A stretch of DNA of 64,000 nucleotides. Origin: Pseudomonas monteilii NBRC 103158 = DSM 14164 (lineage in GTDB: Bacteria; Pseudomonadota; Gammaproteobacteria; Pseudomonadales; Pseudomonadaceae). Numbering within the stretch: position 1 is the first letter of the stretch; every line of letters starts with the position of its first letter. Both the position numbers and the translations under genes were made by a program. The notes under the pieces were generated by a model that saw only the letters and a program-made list of their open reading frames with translations, did not search any database and was not told the DNA's origin. The DNA is taken from assembly GCF_000730605.1 (NCBI RefSeq), contig NZ_BBIS01000024.1, positions 1 to 64,000 of the forward strand, in the 5' to 3' direction. Shown here piece after piece: positions 26,901-34,603 of this stretch.

Positions 26901-27112
26901 AGGTGACCTGTATCGCGGGTCTCGTGCCCCTGATGTTGTTTGCGGGGCCGCTGTGGAAGGGCATGGCCATCGGCATGATCGGTGGTCTCGCACTTGGCAC
27001 GCTCGTGACGCTTGGCCTGATTCCGTTGCTCTACGAGGTGCTGTTCGGAATGAAGTGGCCGGGCAGCAAACGGAGTCACGAGGCGGTACAACAACCAGTG
27101 CAACCGGTCTGA
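23996..27112 (+). CDS. RND efflux pump, inner-membrane transporter subunit
   Basis: This 1038-residue proton-driven pump belongs to the AcrB/TriC-like RND group. It has an N-terminal helix (LTYLAAVIILVAGIATF), a large periplasmic loop, the central helix cluster (VLGVVVLFLGWRTGFIVGMI), then the second loop and helix cluster (FALLAMLLLFIWQFNSF, LALFGIIVNNAVLLLEQIE). The proton-relay position reads GLLVDNGIVIAED, with D408 followed by Asn rather than the Asp-Asp pair of AcrB. The substrate cannot be told from sequence; drugs, biocides or solvents are all possible. Confidence 0.92.
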   Translation: MKITEMALRASRLTYLAAVIILVAGIATFLNFPSQEEPSVTIRDAVVAVLNPGMPAERVEQLIARPIEERLRELAEVKRVTTTVRAGGAVIQVTIWERYTDLAPIWQRVRAKVADAQPLLPQGTLGPFVNDDFGRVAVASIAVTAPGYSMGEMRVSLKEMRDRLYALPGVDRISFYGLQEERVYLEFDRPKLAQLGLTPQGVIDQLVKQNVVLSGGQIAIGGINASLAVSGEVRDAASLRALPIMMAQAQGARGASPAPSISLGELARVQVQPADPPESAAVYKGQPAVVMAVSMTSGQNVEQFGVALKSRVAELEKLLPAGFELSYVTFQADVVKREMGKMNQVMIETIVIVLGVVVLFLGWRTGFIVGMIVPLTILGALIVMRALNIELQSVSMAAIIIALGLLVDNGIVIAEDIERRLAAGEDRKQACLEAGRTLALPLLTSSLVIVIAFSPFFFGQSATSEYLRSLVIVLALTLLGSWLLCLTVTPLLCYHFTKVHHQPANDAQTYNTRFYRGYRKLLEWVLDHKAIYVGVMTGALAVALYGFTTLPYDFLPKSDRVQFQIPVQLAPGTDSRLTLAKVKEVSGWLGDQEINPEITDHIGYVADGGPRFILGLNPPLPASNIAYFVVTVKAGTNIDVVIARTRAYFAQHHGDVRAEPQRFSLGTTEAGTAVYRVSGPDHEVLMNAAAKIESALRELPGTANIKNNWDTRVGRLDVRVDQDRARRAGVTTDDIAAWLGTRYIGQSISVIRDGDTSVPIVMRGTSNDRRSTADVGSTTIYPASGGQPVSLAQVADVTLASEPSVIQRRNLIRTVTVQGQNTAYTAQEIVDHLAPRIAAIELPAGYAIELGGEIEESAESNASLTHYMPFALLAMLLLFIWQFNSFRKLIVILATIPFTLIGVVIALKATGTPFSFMATFGVLALFGIIVNNAVLLLEQIEHGLSEGLARHEALVGAAMQRLRPIVMTKVTCIAGLVPLMLFAGPLWKGMAIGMIGGLALGTLVTLGLIPLLYEVLFGMKWPGSKRSHEAVQQPVQPV

Positions 27113-27140
27113 TCCCTCAGCGTAACTGTCCACACGCTTC

Positions 27141-27173
27141 CCCCGATCTCTCTCGTGGCCGGAGAGATCGGGG
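27141..27173 (+). terminator. 12-bp perfect hairpin downstream of the RND pump gene
   Basis: CCCCGATCTCTC (27141-27152) pairs perfectly with GAGAGATCGGGG (27162-27173) about 30 bases after the pump stop codon. No T-tract follows, so it may be a weak or factor-dependent terminator or an mRNA-stabilising structure. Further on, an imperfect three-copy CTTTGATG repeat lies at 27246-27269, just ahead of the SMR gene. Confidence 0.5.
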
Positions 27174-27302
27174 AGACAGATTCTCGCCATCAGAGAGTTT
27201 AAGAAGAAATCAGAAGCAGAGCGAATTGACCGCCTACTGCCTATTCTTTGATGCTTTGATGCTTTGATAATCAATTTTCACTGAATAGATTTGGAGAAAT
27301 AT

Positions 27303-27638
27303 ATGAACCCGTTGTCATGGAATCCATGGTTGGTTCTACTGATTGCCGGCCTGTTCGAAATCGGTTGGCCACTAGGCCTCAAGATGGGTGCGGCCAATGC
27401 AGCGATGCGCTACGTGGGGCCGGCGATTGCAGTTGCCTGTATGGCAGCCAGCGGCTTTTTCCTATGGTTATCTCTTAAACAGATCCCCATAGGAACAGCT
27501 TATGCGGTCTGGACCGGCATCGGTTCGCTGGGCGCGTTTTTCGTGGGCGTGTATGTGTTCGGCGATACCGCCTCCTTGATACGTTGGGTTGGAATTGCGC
27601 TGGTTGTTGCTGGCATCGTCTGTCTGAAAATGGGATAA
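27303..27638 (+). CDS. sugE: Small multidrug resistance (SMR) transporter, SugE/Gdx type
   Basis: This 111-residue protein has four transmembrane helices and the SMR glutamate in the first (AGLFEIGWPLGLKM, E19). The segment GTAYAVWTGIGSLGAFFVG matches the SugE/Gdx branch, whose members export guanidinium or quaternary ammonium compounds. I chose the ATG at 27303 because TTTGGAG lies 6-12 bases ahead; an ATG four codons earlier lacks a site. No guanidine riboswitch was recognised upstream. The next gene begins directly at its stop codon. Confidence 0.85.
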   Translation: MNPLSWNPWLVLLIAGLFEIGWPLGLKMGAANAAMRYVGPAIAVACMAASGFFLWLSLKQIPIGTAYAVWTGIGSLGAFFVGVYVFGDTASLIRWVGIALVVAGIVCLKMG

Positions 27639-28268
27639 ATGAAAATATATATGAAACGCCCTATTTCATTAATCCATTTTGTGCTGCTGGCAGGCCTCAC
27701 GGCAACCTTATCTGGCTGTGCTTCAAACGGAATGACTCGATCAGGGTTTCTTGGTGATTACGATGTATTGGGAAAAACGAAGTACGAAAATGTTCTGCTC
27801 TTCAAGGCGCCAGGCTTTGAACCCAGTCGTTACCGGGAAATATTAGTCGAGGATGCTCAGGTAGTGACGGCAACTGGACGCATAGGTGGGCTTGAAGCTG
27901 AGCAAGTGCGAGAGCTTCTCGATCACGTCAACAGTGAACTGCGACATCTCCAAACTAAGTCCGAAGCTCCCGCATCGTCAGGCCGCATACGTGTGCGTGT
28001 GGCAATTACGACCATTGAGACGCCCAATAGAGCAGTCAACACCCTAACGACGTTGCTTGTTGGACCAGTGACAACTGGGGGAGCTAGTTTGGAGTTTGAG
28101 GCAGTAGATGAACAAACAGATCGTCGGGTGGCTGCTGCTAGCTGCTTCGAGCACGGCAACGCTCTCGCGGATTTCAAAGGCTCCTACACACTGCTCGGGC
28201 ATGCAAAGTCTGCAATCACCACCTGCCTTGAACGGATCAATAGCGCTTGGAGAAGTGCTGGCTCGTGA
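27639..28268 (+). CDS. DUF3313 lipoprotein
   Basis: This 209-residue protein has a lipoprotein signal (FVLLAGLTATLSGCASNG) and the DUF3313 opening TRSGFLGDYDVL. The family is widespread in Proteobacteria and of unknown function, predicted at the cell envelope. The start follows the SMR stop codon with no spacing and has no clear ribosome binding site, so coupling to the SMR gene is likely; a second ATG four codons on is an alternative. Codon usage is less GC-rich than in the ICE backbone. Confidence 0.75.
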   Translation: MKIYMKRPISLIHFVLLAGLTATLSGCASNGMTRSGFLGDYDVLGKTKYENVLLFKAPGFEPSRYREILVEDAQVVTATGRIGGLEAEQVRELLDHVNSELRHLQTKSEAPASSGRIRVRVAITTIETPNRAVNTLTTLLVGPVTTGGASLEFEAVDEQTDRRVAAASCFEHGNALADFKGSYTLLGHAKSAITTCLERINSAWRSAGS

Positions 28269-28456
28269 ATAGCTGCTATTCCATAACTTCGCGCGGATCG
28301 CGAGGAGCCTCATCAAGGGGATTCGTAGGGTGCCGTTCTTGTAACGTCTGCAGCATTCTGGAGTGGCTCTGCTTCGTCGCAAAATTGCCGGCGTTTCTCG
28401 TTCTTGTCTATTCGAAACGCTGCGTGGTGCTGCTTGCAGAGGTAAAGCGCCTGGAG

Positions 28457-29878
28457 GTGTGTAAATTCACACGATGGAGTTTGGCCGGTGTGCTGGCAAC
28501 GGTAGTTCTGACAGGGTGTTCCACTTACCGTCCTTGGATCAACCCGACACTTTCCGACGCCGCCTTAATGTCTCTCGCCGAGAACGACCAACGCATCAGG
28601 CCGTCGGAGGTCAACCAACCGGTGGTTGTAGCGGTGACACTGTCAGGCGGGGGCGCTCGGGCGGCGGCCTTCGGCCTGGGCGTGCTGCGCGAACTCAAGG
28701 CCACACGCTTCGCGCTAGAGGGCCAGGAGACCACTCTGTTGGATCAGGTGTTCCTGGTCAGCGGAGTGTCGGGGGGCAGCATCCTTGCCGCGCACTTCGC
28801 GGCCTTCGGCGATGCCACGCTGACTCGTTTCGAGCCGGATTTTCTGCTTGTGCCTTTTGAGGGGCGACTCATACGTGAAGCTCTGTGGCCTGAGCGTCTT
28901 TATAGACTAACTTCACCTTGGTTTGGGCGCAGCCAGATCCTGGCTCAACGCTTGGACGAACTTTTTGAAGGCCGCACCTTTGGTGACGTGCGCCGACGAC
29001 CGGGCGCGCCCGAACTGATGATCACGGCAACCGACCTCACGACCGGTGCCCCTTTCGATTTCACCACCGAGCAATTCCGGCTAATCTGTTCCGACCTCGA
29101 TGCAACGCCGCTGTCTTTCGCGGTGGCGGCCTCGTCGGCAGTACCGCTGGTGCTGTCGCCCGTAACGGTGCGAAACAACGCCAATACCTGTCCGCCGCCT
29201 CTCCGATCTTTGCCTGTCAGAGGGCAAAATTACAGATCACGCATCCTGCAAAGCGGCATAGACAGCTACCTCAATGCGCACGATCGGCCCTATATCCACC
29301 TCGTGGACGGTGGTGTCTCCGACAACCTCGGCGTACGTCTGATGCTAGACCGGCTAGTAGCTTCGGGCTCAATGAGCGCCAATTTCTCGGAGGTCAAGCC
29401 CGGAAGCTTGCGCCGACTCGTGTTGGTGACGGTGAACTCCGAACGAGGACTGAGCGAGAGAGTGGACAGTAGCGACCGAGTTCCCAGCACGACGCAAGTA
29501 CTTGAGTCGCTGATCTTCGGTGCCGGCGCTCGCGAGACCCAGGTGACGCTGGCCATGCTTAACGACGACCTGCAACACTGGCGTTCCGAGATTGTCCGCA
29601 CCCGTGGCCAAGCGGACAGCCCCTTTGCGGCCGACGCAGAAATCTACGTAGTAAGCGTAAGTCTGAACGACGTGCCGGACGACAAGATCCGGCATTCGCT
29701 GCTGCGCGTGCCCACAGCCTTCACGATCGAGGCTACGGATGTCTTGGACCTGCAAACTGCGGGAGGCGAAGCACTGAGGCAATCCAAGGAGTTTATGGCA
29801 TTGATTGAATCTCTAAGAAGAATCACAGCAGCCAAGCAGACTGCGCCTGGTACTCAGCTTCCCTTGATATCTAACTGA
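28457..29878 (+). CDS. Patatin-like phospholipase, predicted lipoprotein
   Basis: This protein of about 473 residues has the patatin signature: an oxyanion loop TLSGGGARAAAFGLGVL, the nucleophile elbow GVSGGS and the DGG triad of VDGGVSDNLG. Enzymes of this fold hydrolyse acyl esters of membrane lipids. A lipobox (LATVVLTGCSTY) near the N-terminus suggests membrane anchoring. The start is uncertain: the frame is open back to 28247, inside the preceding gene, and I prefer the GTG at 28457, which leaves a normal signal peptide. It ends 8 bases past the traI stop on the other strand, so it converges on traI. Confidence 0.78.
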   Translation: MCKFTRWSLAGVLATVVLTGCSTYRPWINPTLSDAALMSLAENDQRIRPSEVNQPVVVAVTLSGGGARAAAFGLGVLRELKATRFALEGQETTLLDQVFLVSGVSGGSILAAHFAAFGDATLTRFEPDFLLVPFEGRLIREALWPERLYRLTSPWFGRSQILAQRLDELFEGRTFGDVRRRPGAPELMITATDLTTGAPFDFTTEQFRLICSDLDATPLSFAVAASSAVPLVLSPVTVRNNANTCPPPLRSLPVRGQNYRSRILQSGIDSYLNAHDRPYIHLVDGGVSDNLGVRLMLDRLVASGSMSANFSEVKPGSLRRLVLVTVNSERGLSERVDSSDRVPSTTQVLESLIFGAGARETQVTLAMLNDDLQHWRSEIVRTRGQADSPFAADAEIYVVSVSLNDVPDDKIRHSLLRVPTAFTIEATDVLDLQTAGGEALRQSKEFMALIESLRRITAAKQTAPGTQLPLISN

Positions 29879-31853
29879 TACCGATACTGGGCTTTCGTCC
29901 AAGTTCCCAAGAGGCACTTCCGCCGATAACCTTTGCGGCAAGCTGTTGTCCCAGTCGCGGCTCAATTACCGGCCGCCACGGCACAAGGCTGAACCCCATG
30001 CCGTCATCGAGCATCGCGTAGCGCCCGCTGGCGAGCATAATGGAACGCCGGTAGATACCGGCTACGCGCTGCCCGTCGGCCACCGGGCGATGCTCTAGGC
30101 CGGTTTCCGCCGCAATGTCTTTCGCGGCCTGCACTAGTTCCCGATTGCGTAGCGTGCCCAGCAGGTTGCGCGCGAGGATGACGCGCTGCCCGCGGCGCTG
30201 TGCCAGCCCCTGTTCTTCGAGGAAATCGGCTCGCTGCTGTATGGCCTGCTTGGTATCACCGCCAAAGCCCAAGTTGCCCAGCCCACGGCCACCGCCGATC
30301 AGTTGCTGGTCAAGCCAAGTCGCGCCGATGACGCGGGCCTGCCGTTCAATAGGAAGGTGTGATTTCAGCTCTACGGCTACATCGCCCAGCCGTTGCGCGT
30401 CGTATTGGCGGCCACGCTCGGCCAGGTCGTCCGGTACCTTCCATAGCCCTTCGGCCACGCGCTCCACGATGCAAGCCCGGCGCAGGGCTTCCAGCCGCCG
30501 GACATGAGCGGCGACGACTTCCTGCGGGTCGCGTCCGGGCGTAGCCCGGCCCTGCTCGATTACCAGGTGATGATCGGTGCGGTACAGGCCATCGCTCGCC
30601 AGCGAGGCGATGTTCTTGTCGGCCGTGCGCACCTCAGTCGAACCCTTCACCTCTACCACAGCGCCCGTGGGATAGTTCGCCAGTTCGTCGCGGGCGTTCA
30701 GTGCAACGTAGTGGGCCTTACCGTCCGTGCCGTCGATGATCAGATAGCCTCGGTCGTGCAACTCATCGGCAAGCCCCTTCGCGGCCACGCGGCCGATGAG
30801 GCTGCGACCATCGTCGCCCGGCTCGAACACCGCCAGCTCACGCGGCTGGCCGCTCATGGCCCGCTGCATCGTTCGGATGATGTCGCCACGCTCACCCAGG
30901 GCACGCAAGGTCTTCTCGGCATCGGCATGAATGGCCCAGGTGCCGGGCTGCACCTCGTCGGCTAGGCCCAGGCGCTGCAAGCGTTGCAGGCGGCCGATCA
31001 GCAGCAGGCGCTGGCGTTGCAACCTCGGCTCGTTGAGCCGTTCGACATGCACCCGGCCATCCTCGCCGGTCTCGCGCTGCAAGGTGCGATCCAGGCTCGT
31101 CCACCGCTCCTGTTCCACCTCGCGCCTCAAGGTCTGCTGAATCTCCAGTTCGGTGCGCGGCCCCAGCCACTCGGTCGCCAGCTCGGCGGCGCGATGGCGG
31201 AAGCCGTGGGCGATGTAGTCACCCGCGATGATGAGGTCTTTGCCGGTGTCGTCGCGCCCGCGCACGATCAGGTGGGTGTGCGGGTTGTCGGTGTTCCAGT
31301 GATCCACCGCCACCCAATCCAGCCGCGTGCCCAGGTCGGCTTCCATGCGGCTCACCAGATGCCGGGTGTAGGTGCGCAGGTCGTCCAGCTCGGCCCCGTC
31401 CTCGGGCGAGACGATGAAGCGGAAATGGTGCCGGTCGTCGGCGCAGCGTTCCTTGAAGGCGTCCAGATCGGCTTCGTCGGCCTGTGGCCCGTAGCCCCGG
31501 CCCGGTTCGCCATCGCGACCCGCGCCGTCGCGCTCGATGTAGCGCAGGTGCTTGGCGAGCGATTGCGGGCTGGCCCGCTGGTGATTGACCAGCAAGGTCT
31601 TGATGGTCACGCGCCGCGACATGGGCATTAGCTTCGCCCCGGCGAAGCGCGCCGCCGTGTGGCCACGTCCGAGCCGAGAGCCGGGCCGCTGGCCGGTGCC
31701 AGCCGCGCCAGGACGGCGTACTGCCGACTTGCCGCTGCTGGCTTTGCCGGCCTGCTTGAGCACCTTGGAAACGAAGCTCTGCCCCTGGCCCTTGCCCCGG
31801 TTCTTCGGGGCGCTGGGGCGCACGCGAAAGTCGTCGTCGCGGCTGTCGGTCAT
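29871..31853 (-). CDS. traI: Relaxase TraI, MOBP type (DUF3363-containing)
   Basis: TraI nicks the origin of transfer, stays bound to the 5' end and is exported with the strand. The 660-residue protein has the relaxase motif III histidines in HWNTDNPHTHLIVRG and an N-terminal SRRVTIKTLLVNHQ stretch; the C-terminal DUF3363 region follows. I chose the ATG giving MTDSRDDDFRVRP; the frame remains open 125 more codons through a hairpin-rich, probably non-coding region. A hairpin that could be oriT lies just upstream. Confidence 0.92.
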   Translation of the reverse strand: MTDSRDDDFRVRPSAPKNRGKGQGQSFVSKVLKQAGKASSGKSAVRRPGAAGTGQRPGSRLGRGHTAARFAGAKLMPMSRRVTIKTLLVNHQRASPQSLAKHLRYIERDGAGRDGEPGRGYGPQADEADLDAFKERCADDRHHFRFIVSPEDGAELDDLRTYTRHLVSRMEADLGTRLDWVAVDHWNTDNPHTHLIVRGRDDTGKDLIIAGDYIAHGFRHRAAELATEWLGPRTELEIQQTLRREVEQERWTSLDRTLQRETGEDGRVHVERLNEPRLQRQRLLLIGRLQRLQRLGLADEVQPGTWAIHADAEKTLRALGERGDIIRTMQRAMSGQPRELAVFEPGDDGRSLIGRVAAKGLADELHDRGYLIIDGTDGKAHYVALNARDELANYPTGAVVEVKGSTEVRTADKNIASLASDGLYRTDHHLVIEQGRATPGRDPQEVVAAHVRRLEALRRACIVERVAEGLWKVPDDLAERGRQYDAQRLGDVAVELKSHLPIERQARVIGATWLDQQLIGGGRGLGNLGFGGDTKQAIQQRADFLEEQGLAQRRGQRVILARNLLGTLRNRELVQAAKDIAAETGLEHRPVADGQRVAGIYRRSIMLASGRYAMLDDGMGFSLVPWRPVIEPRLGQQLAAKVIGGSASWELGRKPSIGIS

Positions 31854-32289
31854 GGCTGCGCTCCCCGCAAGCTTGGGCGTGTCCTGTCGTGCGAAGCACG
31901 CGGACATGCCAGCATTGGCGCGACCCTCGCGCCAAACGCGGCACGGTGGCGAAGCCGCTCCGTGCCGCGTTCCCCCCATGTGCTGACTGGCTTTCGACGC
32001 GGCCAGGTGCCGCGTCCTTTTGTCTTGCCTTCCGCCTTTGCCCTTCGCTGTCGCTCCAGGCAACGGCGGCCCGGCGGCGCTGCTGCGTGAACAGACAGCG
32101 CGCCGGCGAAAGCGCCAATGGCCGCAGGCCGGGCGCGTTCGAGGCAAGACGCCTGAACGTTGGACGGCTGCGCCGGATGCTGCGCGACGTGCGGTGCGAA
32201 TGCACCGGCACGACAGGCGCAGCGACACTGAAGCAGCCAGCAGAACGACATGCCCGATGGCACGTCAGAGCGCAGCGAATCGGCGGCCA
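31854..32289. other. Non-coding stretch between traI and traF, candidate oriT
   Basis: No gene is visible here. Two strong inverted repeats lie at its traI end. The first (31880-31906) has an inner stem CGTGC-GAA-GCACG and an outer stem TGTCC/GGACA; its left arm contains TGTCCTGT, one base from the YATCCTGY nick consensus I recall for IncP-type MOBP relaxases. The second (31936-31970) is an 11-bp perfect stem, ACGCGGCACGG with CCGTGCCGCGT. The place and structure fit an origin of transfer, but the nick site is inferred. Confidence 0.45.
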
Positions 32290-32889
32290 TCATGGGCGTA
32301 TCTCCGGCCACACCGGATGCGCAACGCCGATCACGGCGGATGCGCTGACCGGGCCGAAATAGCGGCTGTCGAACGATGCTGGATTCGTCACGCTCAACAG
32401 GAGCAGTTCGCCCGGTTCAAGGCGGCGGCAAAGCTGCAAGGACGGCAGCGCCCGGCCCAGCCGGTCGGCGGGCAGTACGGCGGCCGAAGGCACGCCGTCG
32501 ATGCGTACCTGACCGGCGACGATGCAGACGTGTTGCGGCGCGACCGCGCCCACACGTTTGAGCAGCGGAACGCGCGTCGGCAGGTAGCCGCGCTGCGCAG
32601 CGAGCGCGGCAGCCGTGGCCGGAAGCGGCACCAGCACGATGCTGTCCACGGACAACGGACGTGGCAGCGAGGCGGTGCGCGGGTCGAACGGGTCAATGCG
32701 ATACCAGCCGACCGCCACGCTGTCGGACGGGTTGTAGGTCAGACGCGGCAGCGGCGACACGAAAGCCGCCCAGGCCAGCGCAGCGAAGCCGATGGCGGCC
32801 AGTGTCGCCAGCACGATGCGAGCGCGCAGGCGTGAGCGAGGACGCGGCGCCACGTCGGGCGCGTTGGGTGTGGTGGTCGGGGCGGTCAT
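32290..32889 (-). CDS. traF: Conjugal transfer peptidase TraF (S26 family)
   Basis: TraF is a signal-peptidase-like enzyme that, in the RP4 system, matures and cyclises the TrbC pilin. The 199-residue protein has a transmembrane helix (IVLATLAAIGFAALAWAAF), the catalytic serine region YNPSDSVAVGWYRI and the catalytic lysine in PLLKRVGAVAPQ. The ATG giving MTAPTTTPNAP overlaps the stop codon of the DUF2840 gene; the longer open frame is shadow sequence. Confidence 0.9.
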   Translation of the reverse strand: MTAPTTTPNAPDVAPRPRSRLRARIVLATLAAIGFAALAWAAFVSPLPRLTYNPSDSVAVGWYRIDPFDPRTASLPRPLSVDSIVLVPLPATAAALAAQRGYLPTRVPLLKRVGAVAPQHVCIVAGQVRIDGVPSAAVLPADRLGRALPSLQLCRRLEPGELLLLSVTNPASFDSRYFGPVSASAVIGVAHPVWPEIRP

Positions 32890-33431
32890 GGCAGCACCTT
32901 CCCGGCCAGCCAGGCGGTATGCCGCTCGGTGGTGTATTCGGGCAGCGCAAGGCGAGCCGCAAGACGGTTGCCCAGCGTGCGCCAGTACGCCGGCGACACG
33001 TCGATGGCAGCGATGCCCAGCGCCTCGATGCCGTCGATGCGCTCCAGCACGGCGCGCACGTTGGCATCGCCTTCGGTGTGTAGGAGCAAGCGCGCGCCCG
33101 GCTGAACACCGGGGATGCGCTGCGCCGCGTCCAGCGGTGTGCAAGCCTGCATCACCATGAGTTGCCAGCGGATCGTGCCGTAGTCGTTGGCCTGCCAGCG
33201 GATGCGGCAGAGCATCGCGCCCGGCAGGAACACCGCGCAGCGCCGCCAGCGGTCGAGCTGAAGCGTGCGCGCCGGTTCGCCGAAGCGCAGGTAGAGCTTG
33301 AAGCGATGTTCGAGGTAGGCCAGCGAAACGCGCGTCAGCGGCACATTGCCGGCCTGTCCGGCGAGTGCCGAAAGCGCAGGCAGCGGCGCAGCCGGTGCCG
33401 CGTTCGCGGCAGGCCAAGCGAATGCGTTCAT
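32886..33431 (-). CDS. DUF2840 protein
   Basis: This 181-residue protein is of unknown function and is conserved between parA and traF in Tn4371-like ICEs. It contains a basic, aromatic region (LAYLEHRFKLYLRFGEPART) and QANDYGTIRWQLMVMQA, with no recognised catalytic motif and no signal peptide. The ATG giving MNAFAWPAA overlaps the upstream ribbon-helix-helix gene and its stop overlaps traF, so it is expressed as part of the parA-traF operon. Confidence 0.78.
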   Translation of the reverse strand: MNAFAWPAANAAPAAPLPALSALAGQAGNVPLTRVSLAYLEHRFKLYLRFGEPARTLQLDRWRRCAVFLPGAMLCRIRWQANDYGTIRWQLMVMQACTPLDAAQRIPGVQPGARLLLHTEGDANVRAVLERIDGIEALGIAAIDVSPAYWRTLGNRLAARLALPEYTTERHTAWLAGKVLP

Positions 33432-33703
33432 GGTGTGTTCTCCGGCGGAAACTCCCGCTCCAGCAGGCCGCGCAGCAGGTCGGCCACGGTCACGCCTTGC
33501 GTGAAGGCCGACACCTTGATGCGCGCCCGCATGGCGGGCGTGATGTCGAGCGTGAGGCGGGCCGTGTAGAGGTCGCCTTTGCCCAGCGCGTCGGCATCGC
33601 CCTGACGAATCCACGCCTCGGCGTGCGGATTCGCGGGCGGACGTGCGCCGATGCCGACGCGCTTGCCCGTGCGTTTGCTGTTGGGTGGCTGCTGCGCTGT
33701 CAT
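33428..33703 (-). CDS. Small ribbon-helix-helix protein after ParA (partition accessory)
   Basis: This 91-residue protein has a basic N-terminus (SKRTGKRVGIGARPP) and a C-terminal ribbon-helix-helix-like segment (YTARLTLDITPAMRARIKVS, TQGVTVADLLRGLLEREF). A small DNA-binding protein following a ParA ATPase often acts as the centromere-binding partner, so a ParG-like role is plausible. The ATG at 33703 overlaps the parA stop codon; a GTG three codons earlier is possible. Confidence 0.7.
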   Translation of the reverse strand: MTAQQPPNSKRTGKRVGIGARPPANPHAEAWIRQGDADALGKGDLYTARLTLDITPAMRARIKVSAFTQGVTVADLLRGLLEREFPPENTP

Positions 33704-34338
33704 GTCGGCCACCGCAGCAGTTCGTCCACCAGGGCGGTGATTTCGCGGGCGGCGGCACTGTCGGGCGCTGTCTCGCGTGCGAGCCGGCCAGCGGCCACGC
33801 TGTCGGCGAAGACGATGCGCTGATGCACCTCCGAGCGCAGCGCGGGCAGCGGCTGTTCGGCGAGCGATTGCCGCGCCTCGCGCCCGATGATGGTGGTGCT
33901 GACGCGCCGGTTGATGACGAAGGCCGCGCGGAGCAGCGGCCGGAACACCTGCGCCTCGCGGATCAGCGAAACCATTTCCGAGCTGGCCCAGAGGTCGTAG
34001 GGGCTGGGCTGCACCGGGATCAGCACGCGCTCGGCCGCCAGCAGCGCGGAGCGCGCCAAGGCGGCGATGCGCGGCGGCCCGTCGATGATGACGTGATCGG
34101 CCCGCCTGGCGAGTTCTGGCGCTTCCTGATGCAGCGTTTCGCGTGCGAGGCCCACGGCGCTGAACAGCCGTGGCAAGCCTTGCTGGCTTCTGCGCTGCGT
34201 CCAGTCCAGGGATGAACCCTGCGGGTCGGCATCGAGCAGGACGACATGCTGGCCGCGCATCGCCAGTTCGCCCGCGATGTGCGTGGCGAGCGTGGTCTTG
34301 CCGACACCGCCTTTCTGGTTGAGCAGAGCGAGGATCAT
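33700..34338 (-). CDS. parA: ParA-family partition ATPase
   Basis: This 212-residue ATPase has the deviant Walker A motif KGGVGKTTLA at the N-terminus (residues 9-18), LLDADPQGSSLDW and VIIDGPPRI. It should help keep the excised circular form in dividing cells. The ATG giving MILALLNQKGG is preferred over 27 upstream codons with no homology to the family. It heads the parA-RHH-DUF2840-traF operon and lies beside the iteron region. Confidence 0.9.
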   Translation of the reverse strand: MILALLNQKGGVGKTTLATHIAGELAMRGQHVVLLDADPQGSSLDWTQRRSQQGLPRLFSAVGLARETLHQEAPELARRADHVIIDGPPRIAALARSALLAAERVLIPVQPSPYDLWASSEMVSLIREAQVFRPLLRAAFVINRRVSTTIIGREARQSLAEQPLPALRSEVHQRIVFADSVAAGRLARETAPDSAAAREITALVDELLRWPT

Positions 34339-34431
34339 GGCGCGGCCCTCCCTGCTGGAAAGCCGGGCTTTACCTGCCGTGCAAAACGCTGTTCGCCGTG
34401 CCGTTTCTCGGTTGTCCACCGAAACGGCGCG

Positions 34432-34579
34432 CTTCTACTAAAAGTTATGTATTTCTTGTTAGGGAAGTTAGAGGGGCCGCAAACCCGCGCCGTTATTGGC
34501 TTTCCGGCGTTTTCGTACTCCTGATAGCACGATAGGCGTACTCCCGATAGCACGATACCCGGTACTCCTGATAGCACGA
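34432..34579. other. Putative replication origin: AT-rich segment and three 18-bp iterons
   Basis: Three copies of GTACTCCTGATAGCACGA lie at 34515-34532, 34538-34555 (one mismatch) and 34562-34579, all in the same direction and spaced 23-24 bases start to start, about two helical turns. An AT-rich segment (34432-34475) adjoins them and TTATCCCCG near 34602 resembles a DnaA box. The array lies between the RepA initiator gene and parA, so a RepA-bound oriV used by the excised circle is likely. Confidence 0.75.
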
Positions 34580-34603
34580 GGCCGTCCACACCTTTTCCAC
34601 GAG

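Noticed and set aside
27113-27302. Guanidine riboswitch ahead of the SugE-type gene
   Set aside because: SugE/Gdx genes often have one, so I looked for paired ACGR loops or a ykkC-like core; only a 12-bp hairpin with a CGTGG-containing loop was found.
28247-28456. Extended N-terminus of the patatin-like protein
   Set aside because: It overlaps the end of the DUF3313 gene and would bury the lipoprotein signal about 80 residues inside the protein.
31854-32228. 125-codon extension of TraI
   Set aside because: It covers the oriT-like hairpins, is Arg/Ala-rich low-complexity sequence and lies outside the part of the protein that resembles relaxases.
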